Origin: Verrucomicrobiaceae bacterium
GTDB taxonomy: Bacteria > Verrucomicrobiota > Verrucomicrobiia > Verrucomicrobiales > Verrucomicrobiaceae
Direction: 5' to 3'
Assembly: GCA_027484445.1 (NCBI GenBank)
Contig: JAIXSY010000051.1
Location: forward strand, 1 to 64,000
Length of the DNA stretch: 64,000 bases
How positions within the stretch are numbered: position 1 is the stretch's first letter; each line of letters opens with the position of its first letter. The notes under the pieces are model-generated. The model made no database searches and was not told where the DNA came from. It saw nothing but the letters and a program-made list of their open reading frames with translations. The translations under genes were made by a program, and so were the position numbers. Shown in pieces: positions 54,111-63,056 of the stretch.

Positions 54111-55181
54111 ATGTCCGTCAAACTGCGTCTCGATACTGCCACGGCCACCCGGCTGGTTCTCGCCAAAATTGGCCATCCTCAGCGCGGTGAGCCGCTGCAG
54201 GTGTCCCGGAAGGTTCACACGATCCCGGAGGACCAGCAGGAGCGGCTGACAGCGCTGTTTTTGAAGCCCTTCAAGAATCTGCCCGCCCACCGATTCACTC
54301 ACCATGCCTCCCTGGATCAGCACGAACTGAATACCTGCGCCAAGGCCATTTTTGCCGATCCCAACAGCCTGCTGACCCGCGCCTCGGAGATCGCTAGCCG
54401 ACTCTACGCCAAGTCCAACCACCCCAACATCAAGTCCGGTGACCTCTGCGTGGTGCATCTGAAGGAGCTGCACATCGAGGGCGAACTGGTGCAGGGCATC
54501 TGCATCCTAAAGTCGGAAAGCATCGTGCCCTTTCTGACCATCACGGCGCGCGATGGTGACCTGGAAATCAACACTGTGGAGGGCATTCACCCAGAGAAGA
54601 TCGACAAAGGCTGCCTGATCGTGAACCACTGGGGTAGCAAGGGCTATTACGTGCTCACCTTTGACCGCAGCGGCAGCGACACGCGCTTCTGGGCGCGTGA
54701 TTTCCTGGGGGTGGAGGCCGTACCGGACTCCGCCTTCCTCACCAACGCCTATGCCAAAATGGCGGTCTCCTTCATTGAGGAATCTCAACCCCCCAGCGAG
54801 GAAACCCCGCCCTGGGAAACCGCCCAGGCTGCCCGCGAGGCGCTGGACTTTTTCGAGGATCGCGAACGCTTTGACTTGCAGGACTTCGAGCAGGCGGTGC
54901 TAAAGAAGCCGGAAATGATCGAGCGCTTCCAAGAACACCGCGCGCGCGTGGAAAAAGAAGAAGGCATGCCATTGGAGACCAGCTTTGAAATTTCCAAAAA
55001 GGACGTGGGCAAGGCGCTGAAGAAAATCCACGCCGTGCTGAAGCTGGACACAGGCGTCGAGATCCACGTGAAACCTGCCGCCGGAGAGTCGGAGCCGCTG
55101 CTGGAGCGTGGCTACGATGAAAAAAAAGCCATGCGCTACATCAAGGTCTTCTACCACCGAGACTTGGCGTCGGCTGAATGA
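54111..55181 (+). CDS. Nucleoid-associated protein NdpA/YejK-like
   Basis: A protein of 356 residues resembling the 37-kDa nucleoid-associated family (YejK/NdpA). Blocks such as KSGDLCVVHLKELHIEGELV, CILKSESIVPFLTI and WGSKGYYVLTFDRSGSDTRF, then ARDFLGVEAVPDSAFLTNAY fit the family. An acidic middle linker (SQPPSEETPPWETAQ) and a charged C-terminal helix follow. In other bacteria it binds DNA and the nucleoid weakly; its exact role is unclear. A terminator-like hairpin lies directly after it. Confidence 0.82.
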   Translation: MSVKLRLDTATATRLVLAKIGHPQRGEPLQVSRKVHTIPEDQQERLTALFLKPFKNLPAHRFTHHASLDQHELNTCAKAIFADPNSLLTRASEIASRLYAKSNHPNIKSGDLCVVHLKELHIEGELVQGICILKSESIVPFLTITARDGDLEINTVEGIHPEKIDKGCLIVNHWGSKGYYVLTFDRSGSDTRFWARDFLGVEAVPDSAFLTNAYAKMAVSFIEESQPPSEETPPWETAQAAREALDFFEDRERFDLQDFEQAVLKKPEMIERFQEHRARVEKEEGMPLETSFEISKKDVGKALKKIHAVLKLDTGVEIHVKPAAGESEPLLERGYDEKKAMRYIKVFYHRDLASAE

Positions 55182-55193
55182 GGGGACTGATCA

Positions 55194-55216
55194 GAGGCGG
55201 GAGTCTTTCCCGCCTC
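55194..55216. terminator. Hairpin between convergent genes
   Basis: GAGGCGGG, loop AGTCTTT, CCCGCCTC: a perfect 8-bp GC-rich stem between the NdpA-like gene and the sulfocyanin-like gene. No U-run follows. Confidence 0.5.
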
Positions 55217-55241
55217 CATGCAACCTCACGCCTAGGCCTCA

Positions 55242-55832
55242 TCACTTCACTTCCTTCGCCGGCTGATCACCGAGCTGTAGGGTGGGCACCTTGGCCTCCG
55301 CGCTCACCTTCAGCGCCACCCAATGGCCCGCCACAGCGTGGGAGGGAAAGCCGCAGGCCAGCGCATAGTCGCCCGCCTCATCGGCCGTGAAGGCAAACTC
55401 CGATTTGCCCACGGTCTGCCCGGTCAAGTGCTTGGGTGAGGCACCGCCAGGGAACCAGGGCTCAGGCACCTGCAGCTTCTTCGTGTCAGGCTTGTCGATG
55501 ACGATGGCGCTGTGCGGCACGGGACTGGGATTGATGAAGGTGACCTGCACCTGGGTGCCCACCGGCACGGTCAGCACGGCTTTGCCATGGGAGTAACCGT
55601 TGAAATTCATGCCATAATTCGCGGCATTGAAGGTGGCGACGAGCGTGACCTTCACCGATCCAGGCTTATCACCCGGCTTCAGCAGGTCCTCCGCCGTGAT
55701 GCCGGCGAAAAGCTCCTTTTTCAGCCCAGGCATGTCGGCCCCATGGTCATGGCCTGGAGGCGGTGCAGGAGTCTGAGCGGCACTGGGCAGCGTGAGGCAA
55801 GCAAAGGCGATGGATGAGATCAAAAAACGCAT
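55242..55832 (-). CDS. Sulfocyanin-like blue copper protein
   Basis: A secreted protein of 196 residues: a signal peptide, a His/Asp-rich spacer (GHDHGADMPG), then a cupredoxin domain of sulfocyanin type (NYGMNFNGYSHGKAVLTVPV, VTFINPSPVPHSAIVID). Copper ligands would be His107 (VPHS), Cys160 and His165 in ACGFPSHAVAGHW. The expected axial Met after AG is His170 here, which would change the copper site. The start at 55832 gives the signal peptide. It is an electron carrier, perhaps linked to periplasmic oxidases or dehydrogenases. It is convergent with the NdpA-like gene. Confidence 0.8.
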   Translation of the reverse strand: MRFLISSIAFACLTLPSAAQTPAPPPGHDHGADMPGLKKELFAGITAEDLLKPGDKPGSVKVTLVATFNAANYGMNFNGYSHGKAVLTVPVGTQVQVTFINPSPVPHSAIVIDKPDTKKLQVPEPWFPGGASPKHLTGQTVGKSEFAFTADEAGDYALACGFPSHAVAGHWVALKVSAEAKVPTLQLGDQPAKEVK

Positions 55833-55973
55833 GGCTGAGGAAGAGACGGTCAAAACGACATCACAGGGGAAAAGCTCTCGTCACGCAAGGTTTGTCACAA
55901 AACAGGGCAGAGATTTCCTAGCTGTGCGAGCTGCTGCAAGGGTCGCAGGGGCCAACACGTTCAGCCAAGCGTC

Positions 55974-57533
55974 ATGCGTTTGTTTCCCCTCGCCACAACC
56001 CTCGTTGCCCTTTCTTCCCCCCTGGCCCTGGCCGACTGGCCACAGTGGCGCGGGCCAAACCGCGACGGGGTCTCCATGGACACCACGCCCATCGCGGAGA
56101 CATTTCCTGAATCGGGTCTGCGCAAGGTCTGGGAGAGCGGCAACATCCCCAGCGATCACTATGGCGGTCATGGCAGCCCGGTGGTGTCGGGGGAGCGTGT
56201 GATTCTTTCTGTGGTTTGGCATGAGCGCATCACCTCCGAACAGCGGGAAATCGACAGCGAGGTGATGCAGCAGCTGAACTACCGGGGCACCAGCCCAGAG
56301 CTGATGAAAAAGCTAGAAGACACCCGCCTGAATCTACCCAAGCTTCGTGGTGCCAAGATGGACGAGTGGATGCTGGAATGGCGAAAGGCCAACCTGACGC
56401 CCAAGGAGGACGTGAGCCTAGGGAAATGGGTGGAATCCCGCTTCAAGGCCGGAGCTACGGCGTTGCCACTGGAAGAAATCGCCCGCGTGGCGAAACGCGA
56501 GGGCAAGCCCTTTGCCACGGCGGATGCCTTCAAGCAATGGATGGAAGAGGAAAAGCTCTCCCCTGCCGTGAAAGACAAGCTGCTGGCAGCAGTGCCGAAT
56601 ACCATCAAGGTGGCCAAAGACGTGGTGCTCTGCCTGGACCTCAACAGCGGGAAAGAACTGTGGAAGTTTGAAAGCGAAGGCAAGCCCACGGGACGCAGTT
56701 CCAGCAGCACGGCCGCTGTGATGGACGGCCGCGTCGTCGCCGCGTGCAGCACGCATTTGTACTGCCTGGATGAAGAAAAAGGCACGCTGCTGTGGAAGGC
56801 CGAACTTCCCTCTGCTGGCCCTGCTGAATCGCCTCTGGTGCAGGATGGCGTCGTTTACATGGCGGCAGGCCGTGCTCAGGCCTATGCACTGGCCGATGGA
56901 AAACTCCTGTGGGAACAAAAGAACGCCCGCAGCAGCATGGGCAGCCCCAGCTGGTGGCAACCAACCTCGGGTAACCCTGTGCTTTTGGTCGTGGGAAACA
57001 AGAGCCTACAAGGCCTGAACCCAAAGGACGGTAGCATCCTCTGGGAAGTGGAGGGCGGTGGCCAATCCACGCCGGTCTGTCAGGGAGAGTGGCTGGTCAT
57101 CTACAGTGGTGCGAAGGACGTGGGCCTGCGTGCCTACCAGTGGCAGAAAGAAGGTCCGCCCAAAGCCGCGTGGTCACACTTTTGGGTCACCCTGCGCTAC
57201 AGTGGCAGCCCGATCCTGCATGAGGGGCATGTTTACCTCACCTGCGGTGGCAAAAATCAATGTGTCGAGCTAGCGACTGGCAAGGTCTGCTGGGTAGAAA
57301 ATGAAGTGCAGAGCACGATCACATCTCCCATCCTGGCCGATGGCAAGCTGATGGTCTTCGAGAACAACGGCACGCACCTGCGGATCATCAAGGCAGCCAC
57401 CGATGGCTGCCACTCAATCGCCCGGCCCAAAATTGAAGGACTCGGCTGCAGCTCACCCGCTCTGAGTCATGGGCGGCTGGTCGTTCGCCAAAAGGACAAG
57501 CTCGTCTGCTTTGACCTGCGTCCGGAGAAGTAA
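55974..57533 (+). CDS. Secreted PQQ-like beta-propeller protein
   Basis: A protein of 519 residues with a signal peptide (MRLFPLATTLVALSSPLALA). It opens DWPQWRGPNRDGVS, the common start of PVC PQQ-repeat proteins, followed by a helical insert (about 95-200) and then WD/PQQ-like blades (LDLNSGKELWKFESEGKPTG, VYMAAGRAQAYALADGKLLW, ELATGKVCWVENEV). The family resembles BamB but here lacks a lipobox. No quinoprotein catalytic residues can be assigned, so a scaffold or binding role is as likely as an enzyme. It is divergent from the sulfocyanin-like gene. Confidence 0.88.
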   Translation: MRLFPLATTLVALSSPLALADWPQWRGPNRDGVSMDTTPIAETFPESGLRKVWESGNIPSDHYGGHGSPVVSGERVILSVVWHERITSEQREIDSEVMQQLNYRGTSPELMKKLEDTRLNLPKLRGAKMDEWMLEWRKANLTPKEDVSLGKWVESRFKAGATALPLEEIARVAKREGKPFATADAFKQWMEEEKLSPAVKDKLLAAVPNTIKVAKDVVLCLDLNSGKELWKFESEGKPTGRSSSSTAAVMDGRVVAACSTHLYCLDEEKGTLLWKAELPSAGPAESPLVQDGVVYMAAGRAQAYALADGKLLWEQKNARSSMGSPSWWQPTSGNPVLLVVGNKSLQGLNPKDGSILWEVEGGGQSTPVCQGEWLVIYSGAKDVGLRAYQWQKEGPPKAAWSHFWVTLRYSGSPILHEGHVYLTCGGKNQCVELATGKVCWVENEVQSTITSPILADGKLMVFENNGTHLRIIKAATDGCHSIARPKIEGLGCSSPALSHGRLVVRQKDKLVCFDLRPEK

Positions 57534-57539
57534 AACCCA

Positions 57540-59963
57540 TTAGGGCTCTACCACACGAATCCAGCGCTCGCGGAAGCCCCGATTCTCCTCCATGAGCTGC
57601 GCGGCCACCGTCGCTGAGACTTCCTCCAGGCCGAACACGCGGGCGAAGGCAGCGGTTTCTTCCTGCCTTTGGTAATACTCCGTGCTGTCCGTGGTCTGCT
57701 CCGTGTAATGACGCGCTGCATCCAGCAGGGTCTGAGCCGCGAGATCGCTCAGTGGCACCAAAAGGGTTCCCCGCTCTGTCATCACCCGAGCCTCCTTCAG
57801 ACTTGCCGCGACGAGCGTGCCTGGCAGCGGCGAGCCATTGCGACGATCCAAGCGCCCTGCATAGCCGCCTCGTGTGCTGAGGTCTTCAAACAACCGCTTT
57901 AGGAAGGCTCCAGCCTGCTGGTGCAGATACAGTCGGCCTTCGAGCGCCGTCTGGACTTCTGCTGCATCAAAGCTCATGCCTGAGAGCATCTCGACGACGC
58001 GTGCATTGTCATAACCATCGATCAAACCTGGCAAGCAGGCGAGCACCTCCGCCCATTGAGCTAGATCACGCTGGCGTGCCGCCTGATCTAGCTTCAGCTG
58101 CGCTTGTTTCTCCGTGAGCACCCATTTGCCGAGTTCGCGCCGCACCTCAGCCATTTGAGATTCGATCTGCTCCCGAAGACGTGGGGCCTCTTTCAGACTG
58201 TCTTTCTGTGCCTGCAATCGTTTCAGCAAATCTCGGGCCTGCTGGGCTGTTTGAACAGAGGGCGATGCGGCTGGCATCTCCGCTGCTTTTTTCAGCGTCG
58301 CTTCCAGCGGCTTCACCAAGCCCACCGCATAACCAGGGATCCAATCGAGCGAGATCAGCGTGCTGTCCCGACGCAGATCAGACAAGTGATCGCGGAAGTA
58401 GAACATGCACTCCGCCCCTAGCTGGGGATCGCCGAAATGCCACTCCGCCAACCCATGCACCAAGTAGCCGAGCAAAGACTCCCCCTGGGTGCTGTATCCC
58501 AGCTGATCTAGAGGCAGGCCAGGCGGAAAGGCAGCCTGGCAGCGGTCACCCAGCTTGTCGAAAAAACTAACCAATTGTGGCGTCAGCAGCGGGCTATCGC
58601 CAGAAGGAAGATCACGCCCTAGCGCAGCGAGATGGCGTGCAGCATCGTCTTTTTTCCCGAGCAAAGTCGCGCACAACGCTGCATTCACCCGCGCCCAATT
58701 TTGGGTAGGCTGGCGCAGTCCATCGTTCAACAAGCGCTCAAACTGATGCTTGGCCTCAGCAAATTGGCGCTTCTCCAGCATCAACTCACGCGCAGCGATG
58801 AATCGCTCAGCCACCGTGCGTCGATCCCCTGCCTGGACCGTCACGCCATCGCCTGCCAGATCCTGACGGCTGGTGTCCACGGATTGGGTCACGGCAGCGG
58901 CCTTGCGAGTGCTGACGGACTGAATGCCCCAACCCACCAGGAAGGCCACCACCATCGCCGCCGCTGCCGCCACCGACCAGCGCACGCGGCGACTGGTCAG
59001 CCGCCAACGCGCGGCATAACCTTGGTTCAGCAAGCCCTCAGCCAATCGCAGTTCATCGACCGTTTCATCATAGTTCGCGCAGCGTTCCTGGGGGCGGAAG
59101 GCCAGCATTCGATTGATCACATGCACCGTGCGCGGGGCGAAGCGCATGCCGCTGTCCTCCAGTGCCACGCGTCGGCATTTCACCATGCGCAGCTGCTCGA
59201 TGCTATCTGAGTCAGCCTTGTGCGGCGGCTTCCCCGTCAGGGCATGATAAAGCGTGGCACCGAGACTGAAGATGTCGCTGCGGTAGTCCTCGCGATTGTC
59301 GAGCACCTTTTCGGGCGCCACGTAATAAGGGGTCGCCCAGATTTCTCCAGAATTGTCGCCGCCGCGATCCACGAAAAGGGCCAAGCCAAAGTCCACCACC
59401 TTTGCCGTGCCTGCCTCGGTGAAAAGAATGTTCGCCGGCTTCACATCGCGATGGATCAGCCCCATCTGCTGCGCAGCACGCAGACCTTCGGCGACTTCCA
59501 GCCCGATTTTCAGCACTTCAGCCTCCTTCACCCGATCATCCCGGCGGATGCGCTGCTCCAGACTGCCACCGTTCACCAACTCCATGGCGATGTAGAAATA
59601 CCCCTGATCGTAACCCACGGAGTAGAGCTTGATGACGTTGGGGTGATTCACATTGGCCGTGATCAGAGCCTCTTGCCGAAATTGCTCCACACGATTCGCA
59701 TCACGGCTGTAGCGCTGGTTCAGAATTTTCAGGGCCACCCGACGGCCGAGCGTCTCGTCTTCTGCCTCGAATACCCGACTCATGCCGCCTTCGCCGATCT
59801 GACGCACGATCATGAAATGATCAAACTTCCGCCGCACACGCACCATTTGCCCGCAGAAGGGACATTTCAGCTTGGTGAAAGGGTCCAGCGAGGTCACATC
59901 AATCTGGTTTTGGCAAACCGGACAGGTGCTCAGGTAGGACTGTTGCGGGGAGACGGGAGACAC
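57540..59963 (-). CDS. PknB-like Ser/Thr protein kinase with N-terminal zinc ribbon
   Basis: A kinase of 807 residues. An N-terminal zinc ribbon (Cys14, Cys17, Cys34, Cys37) precedes the kinase domain (about 50-310): glycine loop IGEGGMSRVF at 56-65, Lys79 in VALKIL, HRDVKPANIL at 171-180 and DFGLA at 191-195. One transmembrane segment (about 329-351, VAAAAAMVVAFLVGWGI) leads to a large C-terminal region with helical, coiled-coil-rich stretches (about 590-660), probably outside the cytoplasm. This architecture is common in PVC bacteria. Targets are unknown. It is convergent with the PQQ-repeat gene and divergent from the RluD-type gene. Confidence 0.93.
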   Translation of the reverse strand: MSPVSPQQSYLSTCPVCQNQIDVTSLDPFTKLKCPFCGQMVRVRRKFDHFMIVRQIGEGGMSRVFEAEDETLGRRVALKILNQRYSRDANRVEQFRQEALITANVNHPNVIKLYSVGYDQGYFYIAMELVNGGSLEQRIRRDDRVKEAEVLKIGLEVAEGLRAAQQMGLIHRDVKPANILFTEAGTAKVVDFGLALFVDRGGDNSGEIWATPYYVAPEKVLDNREDYRSDIFSLGATLYHALTGKPPHKADSDSIEQLRMVKCRRVALEDSGMRFAPRTVHVINRMLAFRPQERCANYDETVDELRLAEGLLNQGYAARWRLTSRRVRWSVAAAAAMVVAFLVGWGIQSVSTRKAAAVTQSVDTSRQDLAGDGVTVQAGDRRTVAERFIAARELMLEKRQFAEAKHQFERLLNDGLRQPTQNWARVNAALCATLLGKKDDAARHLAALGRDLPSGDSPLLTPQLVSFFDKLGDRCQAAFPPGLPLDQLGYSTQGESLLGYLVHGLAEWHFGDPQLGAECMFYFRDHLSDLRRDSTLISLDWIPGYAVGLVKPLEATLKKAAEMPAASPSVQTAQQARDLLKRLQAQKDSLKEAPRLREQIESQMAEVRRELGKWVLTEKQAQLKLDQAARQRDLAQWAEVLACLPGLIDGYDNARVVEMLSGMSFDAAEVQTALEGRLYLHQQAGAFLKRLFEDLSTRGGYAGRLDRRNGSPLPGTLVAASLKEARVMTERGTLLVPLSDLAAQTLLDAARHYTEQTTDSTEYYQRQEETAAFARVFGLEEVSATVAAQLMEENRGFRERWIRVVEP

Positions 59964-60153
59964 GAAAGAAGAGTGGGATGCGGTCGAGAAAAGTGTGGCT
60001 TGTGGCTTTTACGGGAAGTTGGAAAAAACTAGGAGGAGAAATCTGTGTCGGTTTTGGAAGTGGCTTTTGACTCGTTTCTGGCCCTTTTGTTCACGCTTGG
60101 CTCATGCCAGAAATTACAGTTTGCCAAATTAATTCGAATATCGACTTTAGCGG

Positions 60154-61065
60154 GTGGAATGGACTCTTACCGAAGCAGATGACCTGGGGATACGGCTGGA
60201 TAAGCACTTGGCCACCCGTTTTTCCGAACTTTCCCGTGCCCGCGTTCAGGATCTGATCCGCGACGGACACGTGACTCTGAACGGCCGATCGACGAAAGCG
60301 AGCGCGGTGCTCAAAGCTGGCGATGTCATCTCCATGATCATCCCCGAGGCTGCCCCGGTCGGAGTCGTGGCCCAAGACATCCCCCTGGAAGTGCTTTTTG
60401 AAGACAAAGACATCCTGGTGCTGAACAAGGCCCCTGGACTGGTCGTGCACCCCGCCGCAGGCAATCCCGACGGCACACTGGTGAATGCACTGCTGCATCA
60501 CTGCGATGACCTCAGCGGCATCGGTGGCGAGATGCGCCCTGGCATCGTTCACCGCTTGGACAAGGACACCTCCGGCTGCATGGTCGTGGCGAAAAATGAC
60601 ATCGCCCATCGGCGACTCACCGAGGCCTTTGCCGAGCGCCGATTGAGCAAAATCTACCTCGCCGCGATCAATGGCCTACCCAAGGAAAAAAGCGGTCGCA
60701 TCCAGAACATGATTGGCCGCCACCCGGTGGATCGGAAGCGCATGGCGGTCCTAATGGATGGAGCAGGAAAGGAAGCCGTGACCGAGTGGGAGCACCTGGC
60801 CACGCATCAGGCAAGCGCACTCATCCGCTGCAAGCTACTCACCGGCCGCACGCATCAGATCCGCGTCCACATGCGCGAATGCCTGGGGCACCCCATCCTG
60901 GGAGATCCAATCTATGGCCATCCGAAGCGTCAGGTCGTCCCTGTGACACGTCTCATGCTGCACGCCTGGAAATTGAGCCTGAATCATCCTATTCATGATC
61001 AACCCCTCAGCTTCGAAGCACCGCTACCACCGGAGTTTGAGCCCTGGATGCCAGGGAGGCAATGA
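60154..61065 (+). CDS. RluD-type 23S rRNA pseudouridine synthase
   Basis: A protein of 303 residues. An S4 RNA-binding domain (about 11-60: GIRLDKHLATRFSELSRARV, LNGRSTKAS) is followed by the catalytic RluA-family domain. The motif IVHRLDKDTSGCMVVAKND carries catalytic Asp136, and LLTGRTHQIRVHM and HPILGDPIYG are the usual later motifs. It converts uridines in 23S rRNA, as RluD does at the 1911-1917 loop; the exact positions are inferred. The start is GTG at 60154. A stretch of about 190 bases separates it from the divergent kinase gene. Confidence 0.93.
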   Translation: MEWTLTEADDLGIRLDKHLATRFSELSRARVQDLIRDGHVTLNGRSTKASAVLKAGDVISMIIPEAAPVGVVAQDIPLEVLFEDKDILVLNKAPGLVVHPAAGNPDGTLVNALLHHCDDLSGIGGEMRPGIVHRLDKDTSGCMVVAKNDIAHRRLTEAFAERRLSKIYLAAINGLPKEKSGRIQNMIGRHPVDRKRMAVLMDGAGKEAVTEWEHLATHQASALIRCKLLTGRTHQIRVHMRECLGHPILGDPIYGHPKRQVVPVTRLMLHAWKLSLNHPIHDQPLSFEAPLPPEFEPWMPGRQ

Positions 61066-61071
61066 ACTCTA

Positions 61072-61698
61072 TCACTTCGCCTCCGCCTTCAGCTTCGCCT
61101 TTTCCTCCAGCTTCTTTTTGAACTTGGCCACCTTTGGACTCACCACCACGCGGCAGTAACCCTGGTAGGGATTGTTGGCGAAGTAATCTTGGTGATAGTC
61201 CTCAGCAGCGTAGAACTTCTTCAGCGGCACAATCTCCGTCACGATTTTCTCGGGGATCTCCTTCTGGGCTTCTGCCAAAGAAGCCTCAGCGATTTTTTTC
61301 TGCTCTTCGTTCAGATACATGATCGTAGAGCGGTACTGCGTGCCTTCGTCATTGCCCTGGCGATTCAAAGTGGTCGGATCATGTGCCAGCCAGAAGAGAT
61401 CAATGATGTCCTTGAAGCTGATGATGGAAGGATCGTAATCGATCTGAATCACCTCGGCATGGCCAGTATCGCCGTTGCACACTTGCTTGTAGGTCGGTTG
61501 GTCCACATGACCGCCTGCGTAGCCGCTGATGACCTTGTTCACGCCCTTCAGCATTTTGTATTGAGCCTCGACGCACCAAAAACAGCCTCCGCCGATCACG
61601 GCCGACTCCGTTTTTCCTGAAGGAGCAGCATCAGCAGCGACGGTCGAGGTAGCAGCAGTCATGATCATAGCAGCGAGGACAGAGAAAAAGTGTTTCAT
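61072..61698 (-). CDS. msrA: Peptide methionine sulfoxide reductase MsrA (secreted form)
   Basis: A protein of 208 residues. The active-site motif is GGGCFWC with catalytic Cys39; EAQYKMLKGV, SGYAGGHVDQPTYKQVCNGD and TGHAEVIQIDYD are the following standard blocks. An N-terminal signal peptide (MKHFFSVLAAMIMTAATSTV) suggests export, unlike the usual cytosolic enzyme. It repairs oxidised methionine in proteins. The C-terminus is Lys-rich (KKLEEKAKLKAEAK). The stop lies 6 bases from the convergent RluD-type gene. Confidence 0.95.
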   Translation of the reverse strand: MKHFFSVLAAMIMTAATSTVAADAAPSGKTESAVIGGGCFWCVEAQYKMLKGVNKVISGYAGGHVDQPTYKQVCNGDTGHAEVIQIDYDPSIISFKDIIDLFWLAHDPTTLNRQGNDEGTQYRSTIMYLNEEQKKIAEASLAEAQKEIPEKIVTEIVPLKKFYAAEDYHQDYFANNPYQGYCRVVVSPKVAKFKKKLEEKAKLKAEAK

Positions 61699-61842
61699 GG
61701 TCGCAAAGGGATAAATGCAAAGCGTGGCGACACAACGAATACGTGTGCCGCATTCCTTTCAGCGCATCCTGCAAATCCCTGCCTCTGTTCTTTTCCAAAG
61801 AGAAGCACTGGCACGGCGAGAAATCCTGCCCATGAACCCGCC

Positions 61843-62148
61843 ATGACGCCGAATCGGGAAGACCTCGATACCCTCCGCCAGGAAGCCTGGATCGGAGATG
61901 CCGTGCTAGAACTCTACGCCCGCTCCTGGGTCCTAAAGCATCACGGGAAAGTGGACGCCGAGATGAAAACCCGCCTCACCTGCAATCAGTTCCTGAACTG
62001 CGTGGGCAATCCGACCCAGGTCGAAGCCGAGATCGGTGTCGTCTATCAACGCGATGGGCTCGAAGCCGCCTTTGACTTGATTCGTCAGCGGCTCGAGCCC
62101 TTGTTCATCAAGCAAGAGTCGAATCGTAGCCATCGCTCCCGACACTAA
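61843..62148 (+). CDS. Minimal RNase III-fold protein
   Basis: A protein of 101 residues with the two RNase III half-motifs: EAWIGDAVLELYARSWVLKH and VEAEIGVVYQRDGLEAAFDL, carrying the expected acidic residues. There is no dsRNA-binding domain, as in Mini-III, though it is shorter than that family (about 130). RNase III-fold proteins of this kind mature rRNA; activity here is inferred. The start at 61843 is chosen because the upstream part of the frame is unrelated sequence. It is divergent from msrA. Confidence 0.78.
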   Translation: MTPNREDLDTLRQEAWIGDAVLELYARSWVLKHHGKVDAEMKTRLTCNQFLNCVGNPTQVEAEIGVVYQRDGLEAAFDLIRQRLEPLFIKQESNRSHRSRH

Positions 62149-62172
62149 GAGCCATGAAACGACGCGGGCAGA

Positions 62173-62676
62173 TCAAGCCGCGCGTCGCTGCGCTTCAGCC
62201 ACTCCAGTGAACCGCGCCGCGTGAGCCTCGGTCGAGGTCGTCATCAACGCGTGCTCACTGTAGCCTTTGACGACACGATAAATGATGCGGTCGAAGAACG
62301 TGTCGAGTCGCTGCAGAAACTCTTGTTCCGCGTAGAGTTCGATCGCATTCATCTCCAAGTGTTGCTCCCGTGCATGGTTCAGGATCGTCCGCTTCAGCAG
62401 CTGCAGCTTGTAAACCACCTCATGCAGGGGAAAACCATCCTGATGGCGGATGCGCCCCAGTTCTTCGTAACGACGGTCCAAATGCCCATCGTCTTGGCGA
62501 TCCAGCCACCTGCCCAGATTTGACAAAAGATCTCGCGCACGAGCCCGCAGCTCATCGTCCGTCAGCGATTTGTAGTTCGGAGTTTCGGGGTCTTGCTGCA
62601 CGCGTTGGATCGCGAGTTCAGCGATCTTCAGCCAGTCTTTTTCCACCAGTTGAATGATGCGATGTTCGATGGTCAT
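62173..62676 (-). CDS. RsbRD-like N-terminal domain protein
   Basis: An all-helical protein of 167 residues: KSLTDDELRARARDLLSNLG, then RWLDRQDDGHLDRRYEELGR and IRHQDGFPLHEVVYKLQLLK. These blocks match the RsbT co-antagonist RsbRD N-terminal domain, used by stressosome proteins for sensing. No STAS domain follows, so it is a stand-alone sensor module. The kinase at 26336 carries a related N-terminal helical region. No stressosome genes are nearby. Confidence 0.75.
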   Translation of the reverse strand: MTIEHRIIQLVEKDWLKIAELAIQRVQQDPETPNYKSLTDDELRARARDLLSNLGRWLDRQDDGHLDRRYEELGRIRHQDGFPLHEVVYKLQLLKRTILNHAREQHLEMNAIELYAEQEFLQRLDTFFDRIIYRVVKGYSEHALMTTSTEAHAARFTGVAEAQRRAA

Positions 62677-62895
62677 AGGAATTGAGGGTAGCTATCGTCA
62701 CGGTCACCAAGACCGCATAAGATACCAACGCCACCCCCAGCTGCCTCGCTCTCAGCAAGGCAAGGATTGGCACTTGAGCAAAGCCCGCGAGCCCAGGTCA
62801 GCCATTTGCTGAAACTTCCTCAGGGCAAGCTCTGCTGAAGATGCAGGAGCAGATGGCAGTGAAGAATCACCTGTGCGGATCAGGAGGCGCTCAAT

Positions 62896-62928
62896 GGGTC
62901 AAGTGTGAGTCAAGTTGTTGGTCAAGCG
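62896..62928 (+). repeat. Short repeat with 11-nt words (GAGTCAA), copy 2
   Basis: GGGTCAAGTGT, GAGTCAAGTTG and TTGGTCAAGCG: three 11-nt units. The same kind of sequence appears, inverted, at 44435-44469. Confidence 0.5.
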
Positions 62929-63002
62929 GGGCTTAGCTCACCGACTCGGGTGATAGTATCAAATGAGACTATCCGGGCAGCCAGCTTCATGACGCCTTCC
63001 TG

Positions 63003-63046
63003 CCGTTTAAGGACGGTTTATTGACGTTTTAATGACGGGCGGTAGC
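63003..63046 (+). repeat. Short 11-nt-period repeat
   Basis: CGTTTAAGGAC, GGTTTATTGAC and GTTTTAATGAC follow one another at an 11-base period, between GCC and GGGCGG. It lies just upstream of the Fic gene. Confidence 0.5.
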
Positions 63047-63056
63047 TTGGATCGCC

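Larger units (their letters stand above)
62677..63056. other. Intergenic region upstream of the Fic gene
   Basis: About 380 bases with short repeats (62896-62928 and 63003-63046), a small hairpin GATAGT/ACTATC near 62952, and no open frame with recognisable protein. It holds the promoters of the divergent genes, not placed by eye. Confidence 0.45.
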
